Of a DNA stretch of 64,000 nucleotides, positions 1-15,634 are shown piece after piece. The stretch's first letter is position 1; each line of letters begins with the position of its first letter. The notes beneath the pieces were generated by a model. The model was not told where the DNA came from. It ran no database searches and saw only the letters and a program-made list of their open reading frames with translations. The position numbers and the translations under genes are program-made. Source of the stretch: Monarcha castaneiventris obscurior (taxonomy: Eukaryota; Chordata; Aves; Passeriformes; Monarchidae); the NCBI GenBank assembly GCA_026261815.1, contig JAMPIT010000493.1, positions 3,923,501 through 3,987,500 of the forward strand. Reading direction: 5' to 3'.

Positions 1-534
1 GGAGGAGGAGGCCGAGGTCTCCCACTGGAGGGGGATCACAGCCCCCTGCACCTCCAGCCACTGCGCACCTCAGCGCCTCTGCCAGGGTTGCTCAGGGATT
101 CTCTTCCCTGTGCATCCCACCAGGAGCAGGACCTGGCATAGGCTGAGCCAGGGCAGCTCCTCAGCTGGCCTAACACGTGCTCCCAGCATATTTTCTGCTC
201 AGAAAAGGGACTTGTTCAGGGTGGTGGGAGAAACACCAGGAGCTGGTATCTCCCTGGGACCAGGCTGCATTGACATCCCACCACAGCCCCTCCTTGCTCA
301 GCATCAGGCAGGACCACGGCTCCCTGCCCTGCAGGTCTCTCTGGAGCAGTGGCTGGGATTGGGGGACGGCAGAGGGATGTTATGGGGCAGGTCTGGAATA
401 CTGAATCCCGTTGCTGGAGGGAAGAATGCCTCGCTGTTGTATTTGATGGCATCACTCAGGTGTTTGCTGATCCCTGGGGTTGGCTGCTAAAACCACAGGC
501 ACAGAGGTTAAAAGGGCTAAATGGGCTGGGGAGG

Positions 535-970
535 AACATTTTGAAGTTCAACAAAGGCAAGTGCAGGGTCCTTCACCTGGGGAGGAACAACCCCAGGCAC
601 CAGCACAGGCCGGGACTGACCGGCTGGAAAAGCAGCTCTGTGGGGAAGGAGCTGGGGGTCCTGGTGGCCAACGAGCTGTCCATGGCCAGCACTGTGCCCG
701 AGGGGACGAGAAGGGCACTGGTGTCCCGGGGTGCATTAGGAAGAGCATTTCCAGCAGGTCAGGGAGTGATGCTGCCCCTCTGCTCAGCCCTGGCGAGGCC
801 TCCCCTGGAGCAGCATCCAGTTCTGGGCCCCTCGGGATGAGAGAGACACGGAGCTCTTGGACAGGGTCCCATGGAGGGCCACAAAGATGATTTGGGGACT
901 GGAGCATCTCTGTCCTGGGGAAAGGCTGAGGGAGCTGGGGCTGTTCAGCCTCAAGAGGAGATGCTGAGAG
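535..970 (+). mobile_element. CR1 LINE fragment (ORF2 C-terminal part), degenerate
   Basis: The plus strand encodes pieces typical of the C-terminal end of CR1 reverse transcriptase: FNKGKCRVLHLGRNNP near 545-595, then ELLD..WRATKM near 850-890 and ERLRELGLFSLKRR near 920-960. The frame shifts and is broken by a stop near 963, so it is dead. The diagnostic CR1 3' tail is not visible, so both ends look truncated. It probably lies in an intron of the QRICH2-like gene. Confidence 0.85.
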
Positions 971-978
971 GGAACCAA

Positions 979-1112
979 GGTTGGGAGGGTGATGCTGAGC
1001 ATCCAGGGGGGATCTGTGCCTCAGGTTCCCCGGGAAGAGCTGGGTCGGGAGGCTGGCTTGGGAATGCTGAATGCAGCCCAGTGTGGCAGCCAGCCCATCC
1101 TCTCCTTCCCAG
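979..1112 (+). repeat. Direct repeat copy 1 (partner at 4139-4286)
   Basis: This ~135-bp stretch closely matches 4139-4286. Both contain GGGAGGGTGATGCTGAGCAT, TCTGTGCCTCAG and GTGTGGCAGCCAGCCCA, and both end in a CCTTCCCAG splice-acceptor-like site. It may be a duplicated intron end or a shared interspersed repeat. Confidence 0.7.
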
Positions 1113-1916
1113 TCTGCCATGACAGGCGAGGGCGGACAAGGCTTGCTGGACGGGCAGAAGGACGGTGGCGTCATGCGCACACGCCCGTGGGATGACCAAG
1201 GGCTGATTGTCATCGGCAACGAAAGTACCTCTGGGCACAGCTGGGGAGGGACCTGGAGGGTGTGAGGGCACAGCAGGCTGGGCAGGGGCCTGCAGGCTGC
1301 TGGGTTTTCCCCCAGCCATGTTCCCCTGACCCTGGGGAGCTCGCTCTGGTCTCTTCTTACAGTTACCCTCCTGGAAAGGCCCAGGACACCCACACGATGG
1401 CGTGGGGACAGCCGGCCCGTCAGCCCTCTGTCCCACAAGGCCAGGGCACAGGACAGAGGGAAGGATTCGCAGGAGGCGAATGCGAACAGCCACTCGGCCT
1501 CCGCCGGGGCAAATGACACGGGACAGAACGTGGGGCGGAAGGGCATGGGATGGAACATGGGACAGAAGGGCATGGGATGGAACATGGGACGGAACGTGCG
1601 GCGGAGCGACACAGGACGGAATGACGTGGGACAGGATGACATGGGACAGGATGATATGGGACAGATCAAGGACAAAGAGATCAAGATAAGCATCACCAAG
1701 GCAGAGGCTCTTCCCAGCCACTTGGATGTTCCCCCTGAGATGACTGATGTGGGAGAGACCAAGGATGGAGAGATCACAACAAACATCTCTGAGGTAGAGG
1801 CTCTTCCCAGCCCCCTGGATGTTCCCCCTGAGATGACTGATGTGGGAGAGACCAAGGATGGAGAGAACAAGGATGGAGAGGTCAAGGATGGAGAGATCAA
1901 GATAACCATCTCCAAG
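1113..1916 (+). CDS. Possible upstream QRICH2 exons with repetitive Gly/Met/Gln-rich sequence
   Basis: Two exon-like blocks fit each other and the downstream gene in phase. Block 1 is 1113-1224 (after CTTCCCAG, before GTACCT, phase 1). Block 2 is 1363-1916 (after TTCTTACAG, 184 codons, ending AAG before GTAGAG, phase 0). The open frame of block 2 holds KGMGWNMGQ and GQDDM repeats and three copies of a ~93-bp unit encoding EALPS.LDVPPEM-type peptides. QRICH2 is known for a long repetitive Gln-rich segment, so a repetitive coding exon is plausible. A minisatellite that happens to be open is equally possible, because the opposite strand is also open here. The donor at 1917 is only moderate. Identity and coding status are both uncertain. 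Confidence 0.35.
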
Positions 1917-2113
1917 GTAGAGGCTCTTCCCAGCCCCCTGGGTGCTGCCCCTGAGATGCTCCCTCCTTTGGGGTCTGCACTCCCATCTTGCTGCCCTTAG
2001 ACCAAGGTCTGGTTTAAGCCCAAGCTCACAGTGGTATGGGGGGCTTCCCTGAGGGAAAGGGATGGAGTTTGGGGGGTAAGAGCTGGCACTGAAACACTGC
2101 TCTGCTTGCTCAG

Positions 2114-4358
2114 GCTCCTCCCCGTGTTCCGAAAGAGAGTGCGGATGGCGGTTTCACCGCCTCAGGAATGCATCCAGGAGCCCCTGGCATCCACCTCCCA
2201 GTCCAGCGGGTGCAGTCAGTACGAGGCCACCCTGGATCCCAGACCCTCTGGGTCCCATCCGAGAGCGTGGCTGGGACTAGCAGGTGAGTGCCATAGGGAC
2301 AGCAATGGCTTTGGGGACAGCACTGGCCCCGTTCCCTCTGGCTGGGCCCGTGTGGTGCCCTGGCATTGGATCCATTTACCCATTGATGGAACCGTGGGGA
2401 TGCTGATGATGATTTCCTCCCAGTGGCAGCAGGCTCCCGACACCCAAGGAGGCACGAAGAAGAGGCAGCTCCAGGAGGGAGCCAGTCCCAGCTGAAGCTG
2501 GACTGTAGGTGCAAAGGCTTTAGTGACAAGTGTGGGGGACAGTGGCTCGTGCCCTGGCAGGGCTGGGACATGCAGTGCCAGAGCCGGGTCGTGACCTGTG
2601 CTCCTGGCAGGGCACAGGGGGGTCCTGGGTGCTGACCAAGCAGGGACACAGAGTGTGAGAGCCTGTGCCCTCCACCTCCCATCCCTGCATGTCCTGGGCA
2701 GCCACGAGCAGCTGCCACATTTTGGAGGTGCCAGCGGGACCAAGGCGAGCATGTCCCAGGCTGGGAGCATCCCACTCCAGCATGGGGTGCTGGAAACTCC
2801 GCCTTTGACCTTGCCACCAGCCCCAGTTCCCATGGGACTGGGTTGCCTCTGGGAGAAATTCCCATATCAGTGGGTTTTGGGAGCTTCCCTCTGTAGATTC
2901 ACCATTGTCTAGTATGAACTGGAGCTTTTTCCCAGGTGGGACCCCACAAAAAGCCCATACCCCAATGGCACCCCCTTTATTTTGTAGCCAGCCAGTGGGT
3001 TGGACTGTGCTGTGGTGGTGGTGGAGAATCCAGGCTCAGCACCCCACGATTCCCCTGCAAATGCTGGGACTCCCTGCAGAGCTGTGCCCAGCACTTGGCT
3101 CTGCCTGCACAGGCAGGGCTGCGTCCCCCAGGAACTTGCCCAGCCCTTTTCTCCCTGTTTTAGGAGGCTCCTAAAGGTGCCCTCTTCCGAGTACTCACCT
3201 TGTGACTCGGTTGTGCCAATGTCTGGCCGGTGAGTGGCACCAGCACCGGTGCATCAGGGATGGGACAGGGGCACATGGTGCTGGCAGTGCCCTGCAGTGC
3301 CAGGGGTGCTTCGTCTGGCCCCTGTCACCCACCCGTGGCCCCCATCACCCTCCCCAGATACTCTGAGATTGTCCCGTCCACACCACCGGTGTCCCCTGGC
3401 CTCTCTGGGCGCCTGCCCCATGGTGTCAAGCAGGTCCAAGTACAGGAGGACAGGTAGGGACACGGGGACCCATCCCTGGCTTCTGGGGCATAGGGGAGCT
3501 CTGTCCTGGCAAGGAGAGCTCTTCCCTGGGTGGGGGTGGAGGGGGCTGGAGGTGCCTGGGCAGAGAGGAGCTGCAGAGGGTCAGCTGGGCGTGCCCCAGG
3601 CCAGAAGGGTTTTACAGCCCCTGTGTTGTCCTGTCTAGCCCAGGTCTCTGCCTCAGTGGTGCTGAAGCCACATGTGATGAGTTGTGTCTGGTGTCAGCCT
3701 GAGCTCAGGCTTGGTGGGGAACTTGGTGCCTCCTGTGAAAGGAGTTCCCAAAATCAGGCCCGGAGCTGGGAGAGCCCTGCTCCTGCCTCCTGGTGTGCCC
3801 TGCAAAGGGCACCAGGATCTGTCACAGCCACGGGCAGCTCCTGGGGCTGTGGGAAAGGGCAGATCCTGCAGGGGTGAGTGGGCAGGGGTCTCCCGCAGCA
3901 GCTGGAGGAGGGGGAGCAGCCCCTGAACCCCTCGCTGGCCTAGCAGGGTGAAGCACAGGGTGCCAGGGCGCTGGGCACTGAGCATGGCTGTGCCCTGTCC
4001 CACAGGGAGCAGGCAGCCGAGAAGTATTCCCGCAGATCCCCGATGTACTGTGGGGGCCACCACACCAGCACCTGCCCGGTGCAGCCCATGGAGCCCCTCC
4101 TCCCAGACCCCAACAAGGTAGGGATGGGGAAGGTGGGGATACAGGCAGGGAGGCTGGGAGGGTGATGCTGAGCATCTGAGGCGGGGATCTGTGCCTCAGT
4201 TTCCCCAGGAGGAGCTGGGCGGGGAGGTTGGGTGGGGAGGCTGAACGCAGCCCGGTGTGGCAGCCAGCCCACCCCCTCCTTCCCAGCCCGGCGCGTTCGA
4301 CCTGGTGGGCAGGGACGGACTCGTGTACCGGGGCCGGACTCCCGTGGGGAGGGACTGA
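2114..4358 (+). CDS. QRICH2: QRICH2-like C-terminal exons (partial gene, 3' end)
   Basis: Six exons join in phase: 2114-2283, 2424-2504, 3164-3229, 3358-3453, 4006-4117 and 4287-4358 (TGA at 4356). The internal junctions from 2283 to 4006 are all phase 2, and each exon is flanked by AG and GT. The 4006 exon contains YCGGHHT. The last exon encodes FDLVGRDGLVYRGR before the stop. In my recollection these resemble the C-terminal end of QRICH2 and related DUF4795 proteins, but no search was done. Position beside UBALD2 in tail-to-tail orientation matches human QRICH2. QRICH2 is needed for sperm flagellum formation. An AATAAA lies 23 bp after the stop. The first two exons are less certain than the last four, and further 5' exons lie outside the window or unrecognised at its left edge. 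Confidence 0.62.
4139..4286 (+). repeat. Direct repeat copy 2 (partner at 979-1112)
   Basis: Second copy of the repeat described at 979-1112. It forms the 3' half of the last intron of the QRICH2-like gene and ends exactly at the acceptor of the terminal exon. Confidence 0.7.
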
Positions 4359-4380
4359 GCAAGCGACTCCAGCCTGCAGA

Positions 4381-4386
4381 AATAAA
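4381..4386 (+). terminator. Poly(A) signal of the QRICH2-like gene
   Basis: A canonical AATAAA sits 23 bp after the TGA at 4356-4358 and is followed by a GTGTGT-containing stretch near 4409. It implies a very short 3'UTR and supports the terminal-exon call. Confidence 0.7.
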
Positions 4387-4409
4387 GGGTGACGAGCAGC
4401 CGAGCGCCT

Positions 4410-6435
4410 GTGTGTCCCGAGTGGAGTGGCCCTGGAGCAGGATCTTCCCTCGTGCACAAGGAGGGGCCGGCAGCATCCCTCGTCCTGAAAAGAGCCCCTG
4501 CCGAGCCCCTCCCAGGGTCTGTGTCAGCCCCCTGGTGTCCTACACTCCCTGGCCCTCACGAGCCCCACTCGTGCCCTGCCGGGGGAGCCTGTGGCCCCAA
4601 AGGGGGTCTGGGACAGCAGCAGCAGGACGAGGAGGAGCTCATTTGCTGCCGGGGAAGGGGGAAATGGGGACCTCGGAAGGGCAGCAGCAGAACAGTTTGA
4701 TGCCAAAAGCAAACCCCTCCCCAAGCCGCTGGTTTGCTGTCGCTTATCCCACGGGATGAGCATCCCTGAGCTGCCTTCCTCATCTCCGGGCGAAGAAACC
4801 CCCTCTGCCACCCCCTTGTCCCTCCTGCAGCGCTGCCACTGACCGAACGAGGAAGGCACAAACCCCTCAGCTTCCCACCAACCAACACATCACAACCCCC
4901 TGCGAGGGACACGCAGGGAAAGGGAGGGACTCCTTTCCCTTGTGCCACCCCCAGGACTTGGGGCTGCTTTTCCCCCGCCCTCACCGTGCCTGGGAGGAAG
5001 CCCCGGTGTGTGCCGAGACCCAACACAAATCGTGACACGAGTGGGGGGCACCGGGCAGGGAACCCCGATCCCTGGAGCGGCACGGAGGGGTGTCACAGCC
5101 GGGGGGGACACGTGGCTGTGGGCACAGGGGGCTGGGGCTGCCCCCGCCACACACAGGCAGTGACACACACTGGGGGGGACACGGCCGGTGCCACCTCTCG
5201 GGTGCGTGGGAGGCTGAGAAACCCTGAGGGGAACCCCAGAGGAGGGGACCCAGAGCTTACAGGGGACATCCCCTGGGGGCTGCCCCGCGGAAACTCTGCC
5301 CTCCTGGTGGATGTCCCCAAATCTTCCCCCACAGGGACAGACTCCACCCCTGTCTGCCCCACTGTACTCCACAGGCACCTTATTTCCCAGGGAGTTCCCA
5401 CTGGAACGTTCTCCCTGGTGGGTTTGGTTTTTCAGGGGAAATCCAGGTGCTCAAAACCTGCTTTGGGGACAGCAGGATCTGGGGTCCTCCCAGTGCCACC
5501 TCCTGTAGGATAACTGGGAACACTCTGAGCAAACCACAGGGCACCAGAGCACCAGAGCAGAGCCAACCTGCACTCCTGGCTGGGGTTGAGGTTCTTAAAA
5601 CCAAACATCTTTGGGACCAACTGCATTTGCAGGATATGGCCCAGCGGGGGTGACCTCTTTGGTGATCATCCCCCTGCCCCATTTGCTGCCCCCAGGACAG
5701 CACCCTATAAACACCCCCATCCCCCTGCAGCCCTGAGCACGCCCCCAGCCCCACATCCCTTCTTGGGTGATCTTTGGAGAGGTAAGTAACCCCAAACGGG
5801 GGATTTTTTTTGCCTTTTCTCCTTGGAGTTTGTGCCATCCTGGGGACCTCCCCATCTCTGCAGGAAGCTTTGGGCTCTGCCTTGAGCCTCCCCACCTTTC
5901 CTGGCATTTGCAGAGCTGCTGTGCTCCCATCCTTGGGGTTTTACCCCAGCCATTTGTTGCGTGAGCAGTGGCCACGGGCCTGCTGAGCTCCCACGTCCTC
6001 GGGCTGGTGACCCTTCTGCAGAGGGGGACACTCAGAGGGCATTGCCCCCTCCCCGAGTGCTCCCAGTGCTGAGGCCTGGGGGGGCTCATCACTGGGTGGG
6101 TGATGGGGCTGGGGGGCCCAGGTTGCTGGGGGGCTTCTGCAAGGGATTTTGTGAGGGACAGAAAGGGGTGTTGGCTGCACCCCATGGCACACGGGGGCTC
6201 CTTGCTGCGCTGGCACAGCACCCCCATGGCCCTGGGCCTTCCCTTCCCTCTGATCCCCCCCTCTTTGGGGACAGCAGTGGTGGCTTGTGGAGGCAGAGCA
6301 CGGACTCAGGGCAGCTCCTGGGGGACCCAGCCCTCACTGGTGACCCTGTGTCACAGGGGGGTCACCCCCATTCTCAATGCCCTGCCAGGGACATCCTCCC
6401 CACAGAGAGAAAAGGCAGGGACAGCTGGTGTTAAA
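4410..6435. other. Intergenic, no gene seen
   Basis: This lies between two convergent genes. It is GC-rich and full of short G- and C-runs. All open frames are short, overlap on both strands and lack splice-consistent partners. I recognise no repeat family or RNA gene in it. Confidence 0.6.
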
Positions 6436-7256
6436 AAAGTGATTTTTTTTTTTTTAATTTTTATTATTTTTAAATTAATAAAAAACCTTCAACCTGTTTT
6501 TTGCTGGGTCTTTTTTTCTTTTTTTTTTTTTTTTTGTTTGTTTTCTGTTTGTTTTTTTTAAGCAACATTGATTTGAAAACTAAAAAACCCCCAGCTCGCC
6601 CCTGCCTGGGGAAGCGCCACAGAGGGCGGTCACAGGGACAGGGGGACATCACCTTGACAAACCCCCAGGCCCTGGGGGTGCTGAGGGAGGGAGGACGGGG
6701 TTGGGGGCAAGTCCAAGGAGGGGTCTGTGCAAGAAGCTGGGCTGAATTTTGGGAGCCAGAGAGCTGCATTTGCTCTGGGCACTGCAACATGTGCCCAGGG
6801 AAGCCAGAGCTGGGGAGGGTGTCCAGTGGCTCCATGTCCATGTGGCCATGATTTGGGGTGCCAACAGCCACCTCCATCCATTTATTTTCGTTATTCCTGT
6901 CCCCCCCTTCCCACTCCTGCTCTGATGTAGAGATGCTGGGTGGGGGTAAAGCCACAGGAAAAAACCCCCCAGACACCCAGCAGCTGCCTCCACACTGCTG
7001 CTCCTTCTCTCTGGATTTATATACATTAGATATATTTATATATTATAATTATATATTTTAAAAAAAAAGGGGAGGGGAGTAGAGAGCAGCCAGAGGCTCT
7101 CATGGGTCAGTGCCCTCCCTGGCAGCGTGCGCTCCCCCCCTAAAAATAATAATAAAACCTAGAAAATTATTCCAGTGCGTTTCTCGGCGAGCCCCTGCTC
7201 CCAACGCCCCGGCCCAGCCCCCCCTGACCCCCCCCAACCCTCCGCCAGCCCCAGCC
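6436..7256 (-). other. UBALD2: UBALD2 3'UTR with AU-rich element and candidate poly(A) signals
   Basis: This lies downstream of the UBALD2 stop on the minus strand. Plus-strand TTTATT at 6460-6465 and 6881-6886 gives minus-strand AATAAA; the lower one would make a ~0.8-kb 3'UTR. A ~50-bp AT-rich block at 7013-7063 stands out in GC-rich surroundings and could act as an AU-rich stability element. T-rich tracts at 6443-6456 and 6510-6560 (A-rich in the transcript sense) flank the signal. The exact cleavage site is not determined. Confidence 0.5.
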
Positions 7257-11812
<4,556 letters not shown>

Positions 11813-11819
11813 AGGGGGC

Positions 11820-14800
11820 CACGGAGAGGAGGGTCCATGGGGACCCTCAGTGTTGGGGGAGTCATAGAGACTGCGGGCTCCGCCCGTCTCTGGGTACCCC
11901 TCTTGGGGGGGCCACCCCCGCGGGGGCTGCACCTTGACCCCTGCCTTGGCTCCCTCATTTCCTTAGCAAGGCTCCTCTCTTCCCTCAGCAAAGCTCTCCC
12001 AGCACCCTGTCTCCTCCTTCCTGTTGCCCGCTCCCGGGGTTCTCCCTTAACCCCTATCTTGACTCCCCTAACAAGGCTCCCCCATTCCCCCATCAAGGCT
12101 CTCCCAGCACCGCCCTCCTGTCCGGGAACTGTTTTCCCTGGGGATGGGACCCGAGCCAGATGCCGAGGCAGGAGCAAGGACCCATCCTCTCCATCCCCAT
12201 GTCCCTCCCCTGCAAAGGCTGCAGCTTCAGGGCAGCTCCCAGTTAAGGGGGGGTTGGGATTTTTTGTTAATGGTTAAAATCCTGATGACTGAGATTCAGT
12301 CTCAGCCTGCAAGGATGAACTCCCCTCGTTGTGCTTCCCCCGCACCGCTTTTGGGGACCTGAGCGGGACTTGTGTGATTTGTGCCTTGAAATGTTTTGAT
12401 TAAAAAGGGAAAATTGGCATTTAAACCCCAAATGAATAAACAAGGGACTTTGCAAACACATGGTGTGAATATGGGTTCACGTGGGAAGAGCCACTGGAGG
12501 TTTGGATGTGGTGCTGGTGACCAGCTGGTCAGGGGAGAAGGAATGAGGAGGCAGAGGCAAGGAAACTTGAAGCTGCATCTGCAGTTGGTTACCCCCAGCA
12601 GTGAGGGCCTGTGTGGGGCTTCTGCAAAGTCCTGGTGGTCCCATGGAGGTGAGGTCCAGCAGAAAGGGTTGCAATGGCAAAGTAATGCCAGTGTGTGGTT
12701 CCCCAGGCCGGAAATCCTCCCGGGATATTCAGGGGAATCCCATCACTGGGATCCAGCGATGGCTATGGAGGGCCCTGCTTGCCCAGTAAGATTTTGGTGA
12801 CTTTGTCTTCTTGCTGCAAAAGCAGCTTTGAGGCAGGTGGAGGTGTGAGAGGAGCAATTCCAGATGCAGGGACCTCAGACCCAGCTGCCTCCTGCACACA
12901 GCCCTGGGGAGCTCTCAGAACCTCCTGCTTGCCAGAGCCCCCCCTCGTGTGCCCAGCGCAGCTTCGAGCTGGGAGCAGCCAGCCTCGGGTAGAGCCTCCC
13001 TGGGAAACCCATGGGAATGCTGCTCACGGGCCCTTGGCACCCAAAGCTGTGACAAAGTAGTGTTGGTGACATTTGGAAAAGTCAGCAGGACTGTGAGTTC
13101 TTCAAAATGACCCCCCTTTCTGGGCAGGATTTGCTGTCACCTCTCCATGCTGAGATGTTCTTCCAGATGTGCTGCCCTGGGACCCCGGGCTCTGGGGTCA
13201 CCCCTCCAGGCAGGGAGCCCCACACCCCCCAAATGGGCTCCCAGCAGCTTCCCCGGCAGGAGCTGGGGAGCCAAGGACGTGGCAGCCCTCAGCACCACTA
13301 GTGAAGGGTCGCCCCCTCCCCAGCCATCGCCGCTGCGGGGCTGCACTGAGCCAGCCCAGGGGCAGAGGGGCTGGAGGCTCCACAGCATGTGCCAGTGACT
13401 GCTGGGGGAACTGGGAGTGGACTGGGAAAGGAAGGGGTGTACAGACAAACATCCTCTGCTGTGGGTGAGCTGCTCACCCTCCTGCTATAACATTAACTGC
13501 TGTGCTCTGCCGTGACTCAGTTTCCCTGTCAGCACAAGGAGGCAGGAGCAGGATCCTCTCTCCGTGTCGAACGCACATCCCAAATCCCACAGCCGGGCAG
13601 CATGAGCTTCAGGCTTGCATCTTGCCCAGCAGCACGTACATTTTGGGGTAAAACTTCGCGTTTTCTCTGGATTCTCCCTCCGGGTCAGCCCTGCTGGGGT
13701 TTCTCCTGGCTTTTTGTGCGCTGGAATCTGCGGCCGGGCAGAGCTGGGAGGGACCCTGCCCTCGAAGCCTTATCGTCACCCAGCTCCTGCCGGCGCTCCC
13801 GCGCTCCACTGCGGCACTGTCCTACAAAATCCTCTGCTGCAGTAATCGCTGGGAAAAAAACCACGAGCCGTGCATGCAGGCAGCAGCTCTGCGTGTAATG
13901 ACTGCCGGGTTATGGATCTGCACAGGGATAACTTTGAATTATTATCTGCACTAAAACCCTGCAGTCTGCTGTGTGCCGGTAATGAAATGTGCTGGCTCCC
14001 TCTCCCAGTTTCCCGCTGTCGGTGCTGGCTGGAGCGAGGCAGGGGAGCAGGGCTGGCAGCTCAGCAATGCTGGGCTGTGCTAGATTTTTAAATGATCCAC
14101 GTGCAGAACAGGATCCCCGAAAATGTGTGTTGGGGTGAGCAGGGATCACTCGCTGGGGTCTCGGGGCTCCCAGCAGGCTCCCGGTGTGGATGTTGCCCTC
14201 GGCCCCTCCTAGAACCATTTAGGTTGGAAAACACCTTTAAGATCATGGAGCCTAAATCCTCCTGTTCAGGCGGTGCTGCCGCTGGCAGCCAGCCCAGGTG
14301 TGACATCCAGCAGCATGGACATGGTGTCACTGCTGGGAATGTGGGTCCCGGTGTGCCAGTGACAGGCTGACAAACAGGGTACAAAGCCACCCCGGGCTGC
14401 TCTCTGGTTTGGCATTTCTCAGCTGCCTTTGGGGCTGTGTGGGTAGGAAGCAGCCGGGGAGGGGGATCCGCGTGTCCCTCTGCAGGGAGGGGATAAAGGC
14501 GGGAGTCCCGGGGACGGCCTTTGCTCGTCACCGCTGAGTAGCCGAGGACATCAGGGCGGCCGATCCGCCTCCCTGCACATCTCCCGTTTGATATTTATAG
14601 CACTCGTGTTATCAACTCAAATCAAAATCATGTGATGCTCCACTAACTGGCGCTGCCGGACTAATTAATCACCGGCGGGTTTAAGGGAGCGGTCAAAGGG
14701 TCCATCCTTCCTCTTCAGCTCCAAATGGAAAATGAGTAGGTGACCAGTGCTTCCAATAATTTAACGCTGGGGGAACTGGGGGGATCTGCTGGGGTGCACT

Positions 14801-15380
14801 GGAGCGGACAGGCAGCTCCCTGCCTCCAGCGGCTGCGCCCGGCGGATGCAGCTGCTCCGGGTGTGGAGCGCAGCTGGGAAGGCAGGATGGGGAAGATGGA
14901 GCGGGGCTTTAACCTGCCCCGTCTCCAGCGCTGCGCACCCCTGAAATGCTGCTGGAGGGGATCAGCCCCTGTGCCAACAGCCGCACCAACTCCTTCCCCC
15001 TGTGACCTGTCGGGAAAAGTGGGGGGCTTGTCCTTCTCCCAGGGGACACGCCAGCGGCAGGGGCTGCAGGGACAGAGGGACCATGCCCGGGGCATTGCTG
15101 CTCGGTGTCCCCCAGCTGGTGGGGCTGGGGGCAAGGGCGGCAGGAGGGTGGGCCGTGGTGGCCAGAGGTCACTGAGGGGTGACTGAGGGCGGCAGATGAT
15201 GGCGAGGAGGGCCACTGAGCGGTACTGGAGGCAACTGGGTGACGCGGGGGATGCAGGGGGCGGCACTGTGGGCACTCGAGTGCCGCTGTGGGGGGACAGG
15301 TGAGCGGCACCTGAGGGGGGACCCCGCTGGGTGGCTGGGGGACACCGGGGCAGGGGGATCCGGCAGGCAGCGGCAGCATC
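11820..15380. other. Intergenic between UBALD2 and RNF157, no gene seen
   Basis: This 3.5-kb stretch separates two divergently oriented genes. It contains one short CR1 scrap (14210-14265) and an AT-richer stretch near 14580-14680 that might be conserved non-coding DNA. No open frame has credible splice partners. Confidence 0.55.
14210..14265 (-). mobile_element. CR1 3'-end scrap, antisense
   Basis: The plus strand reads AGAACCATTTAGGTTGGAAA followed by ACACC..TAAGATCATGGAGCC, the familiar reverse complement of the avian CR1 3' end. It is short and diverged. Confidence 0.7.
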
Positions 15381-15634
15381 TCGTCCCCGCACCCCACCGC
15401 CGAGCCGAGCCGAGCCGAGCCGGGGCGGGCCGGGGCGTGCCGGCCGATGCCGGCCCCGCCCCGAGTGTCGCAGCCCCGCGGTGCCGCGGAGGCGGCGCCG
15501 GGCGCGGCGCAGAGCGGAGCGGAGCGGAGGATGCTGCGGGCGGGGGCCGCCGCCAGCCCCGGTCCCGGCCCCCGTCCCGGTCCCGGGCGGGAGGACTCCC
15601 CGCCGCCCCCCGCCCGCTGAGCCCCGGCCCGGCC
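15381..15634 (+). promoter_or_regulatory. RNF157: RNF157 CpG-island promoter and 5'UTR
   Basis: The region is extremely GC- and CpG-rich, with GAGCC tandem units near 15401-15421 and many GGGCGG-like SP1 sites. It leads directly into the RNF157 start codon. No TATA box is seen. The CpG island appears to extend past exon 1 to about 15850. Confidence 0.6.

Noticed and set aside
548..1915. 455-aa open frame on the minus strand
   Set aside because: It runs through a CR1 fragment and tandem repeats, is Pro/Ser-rich shadow sequence of repeats on the other strand, and has no family resemblance.
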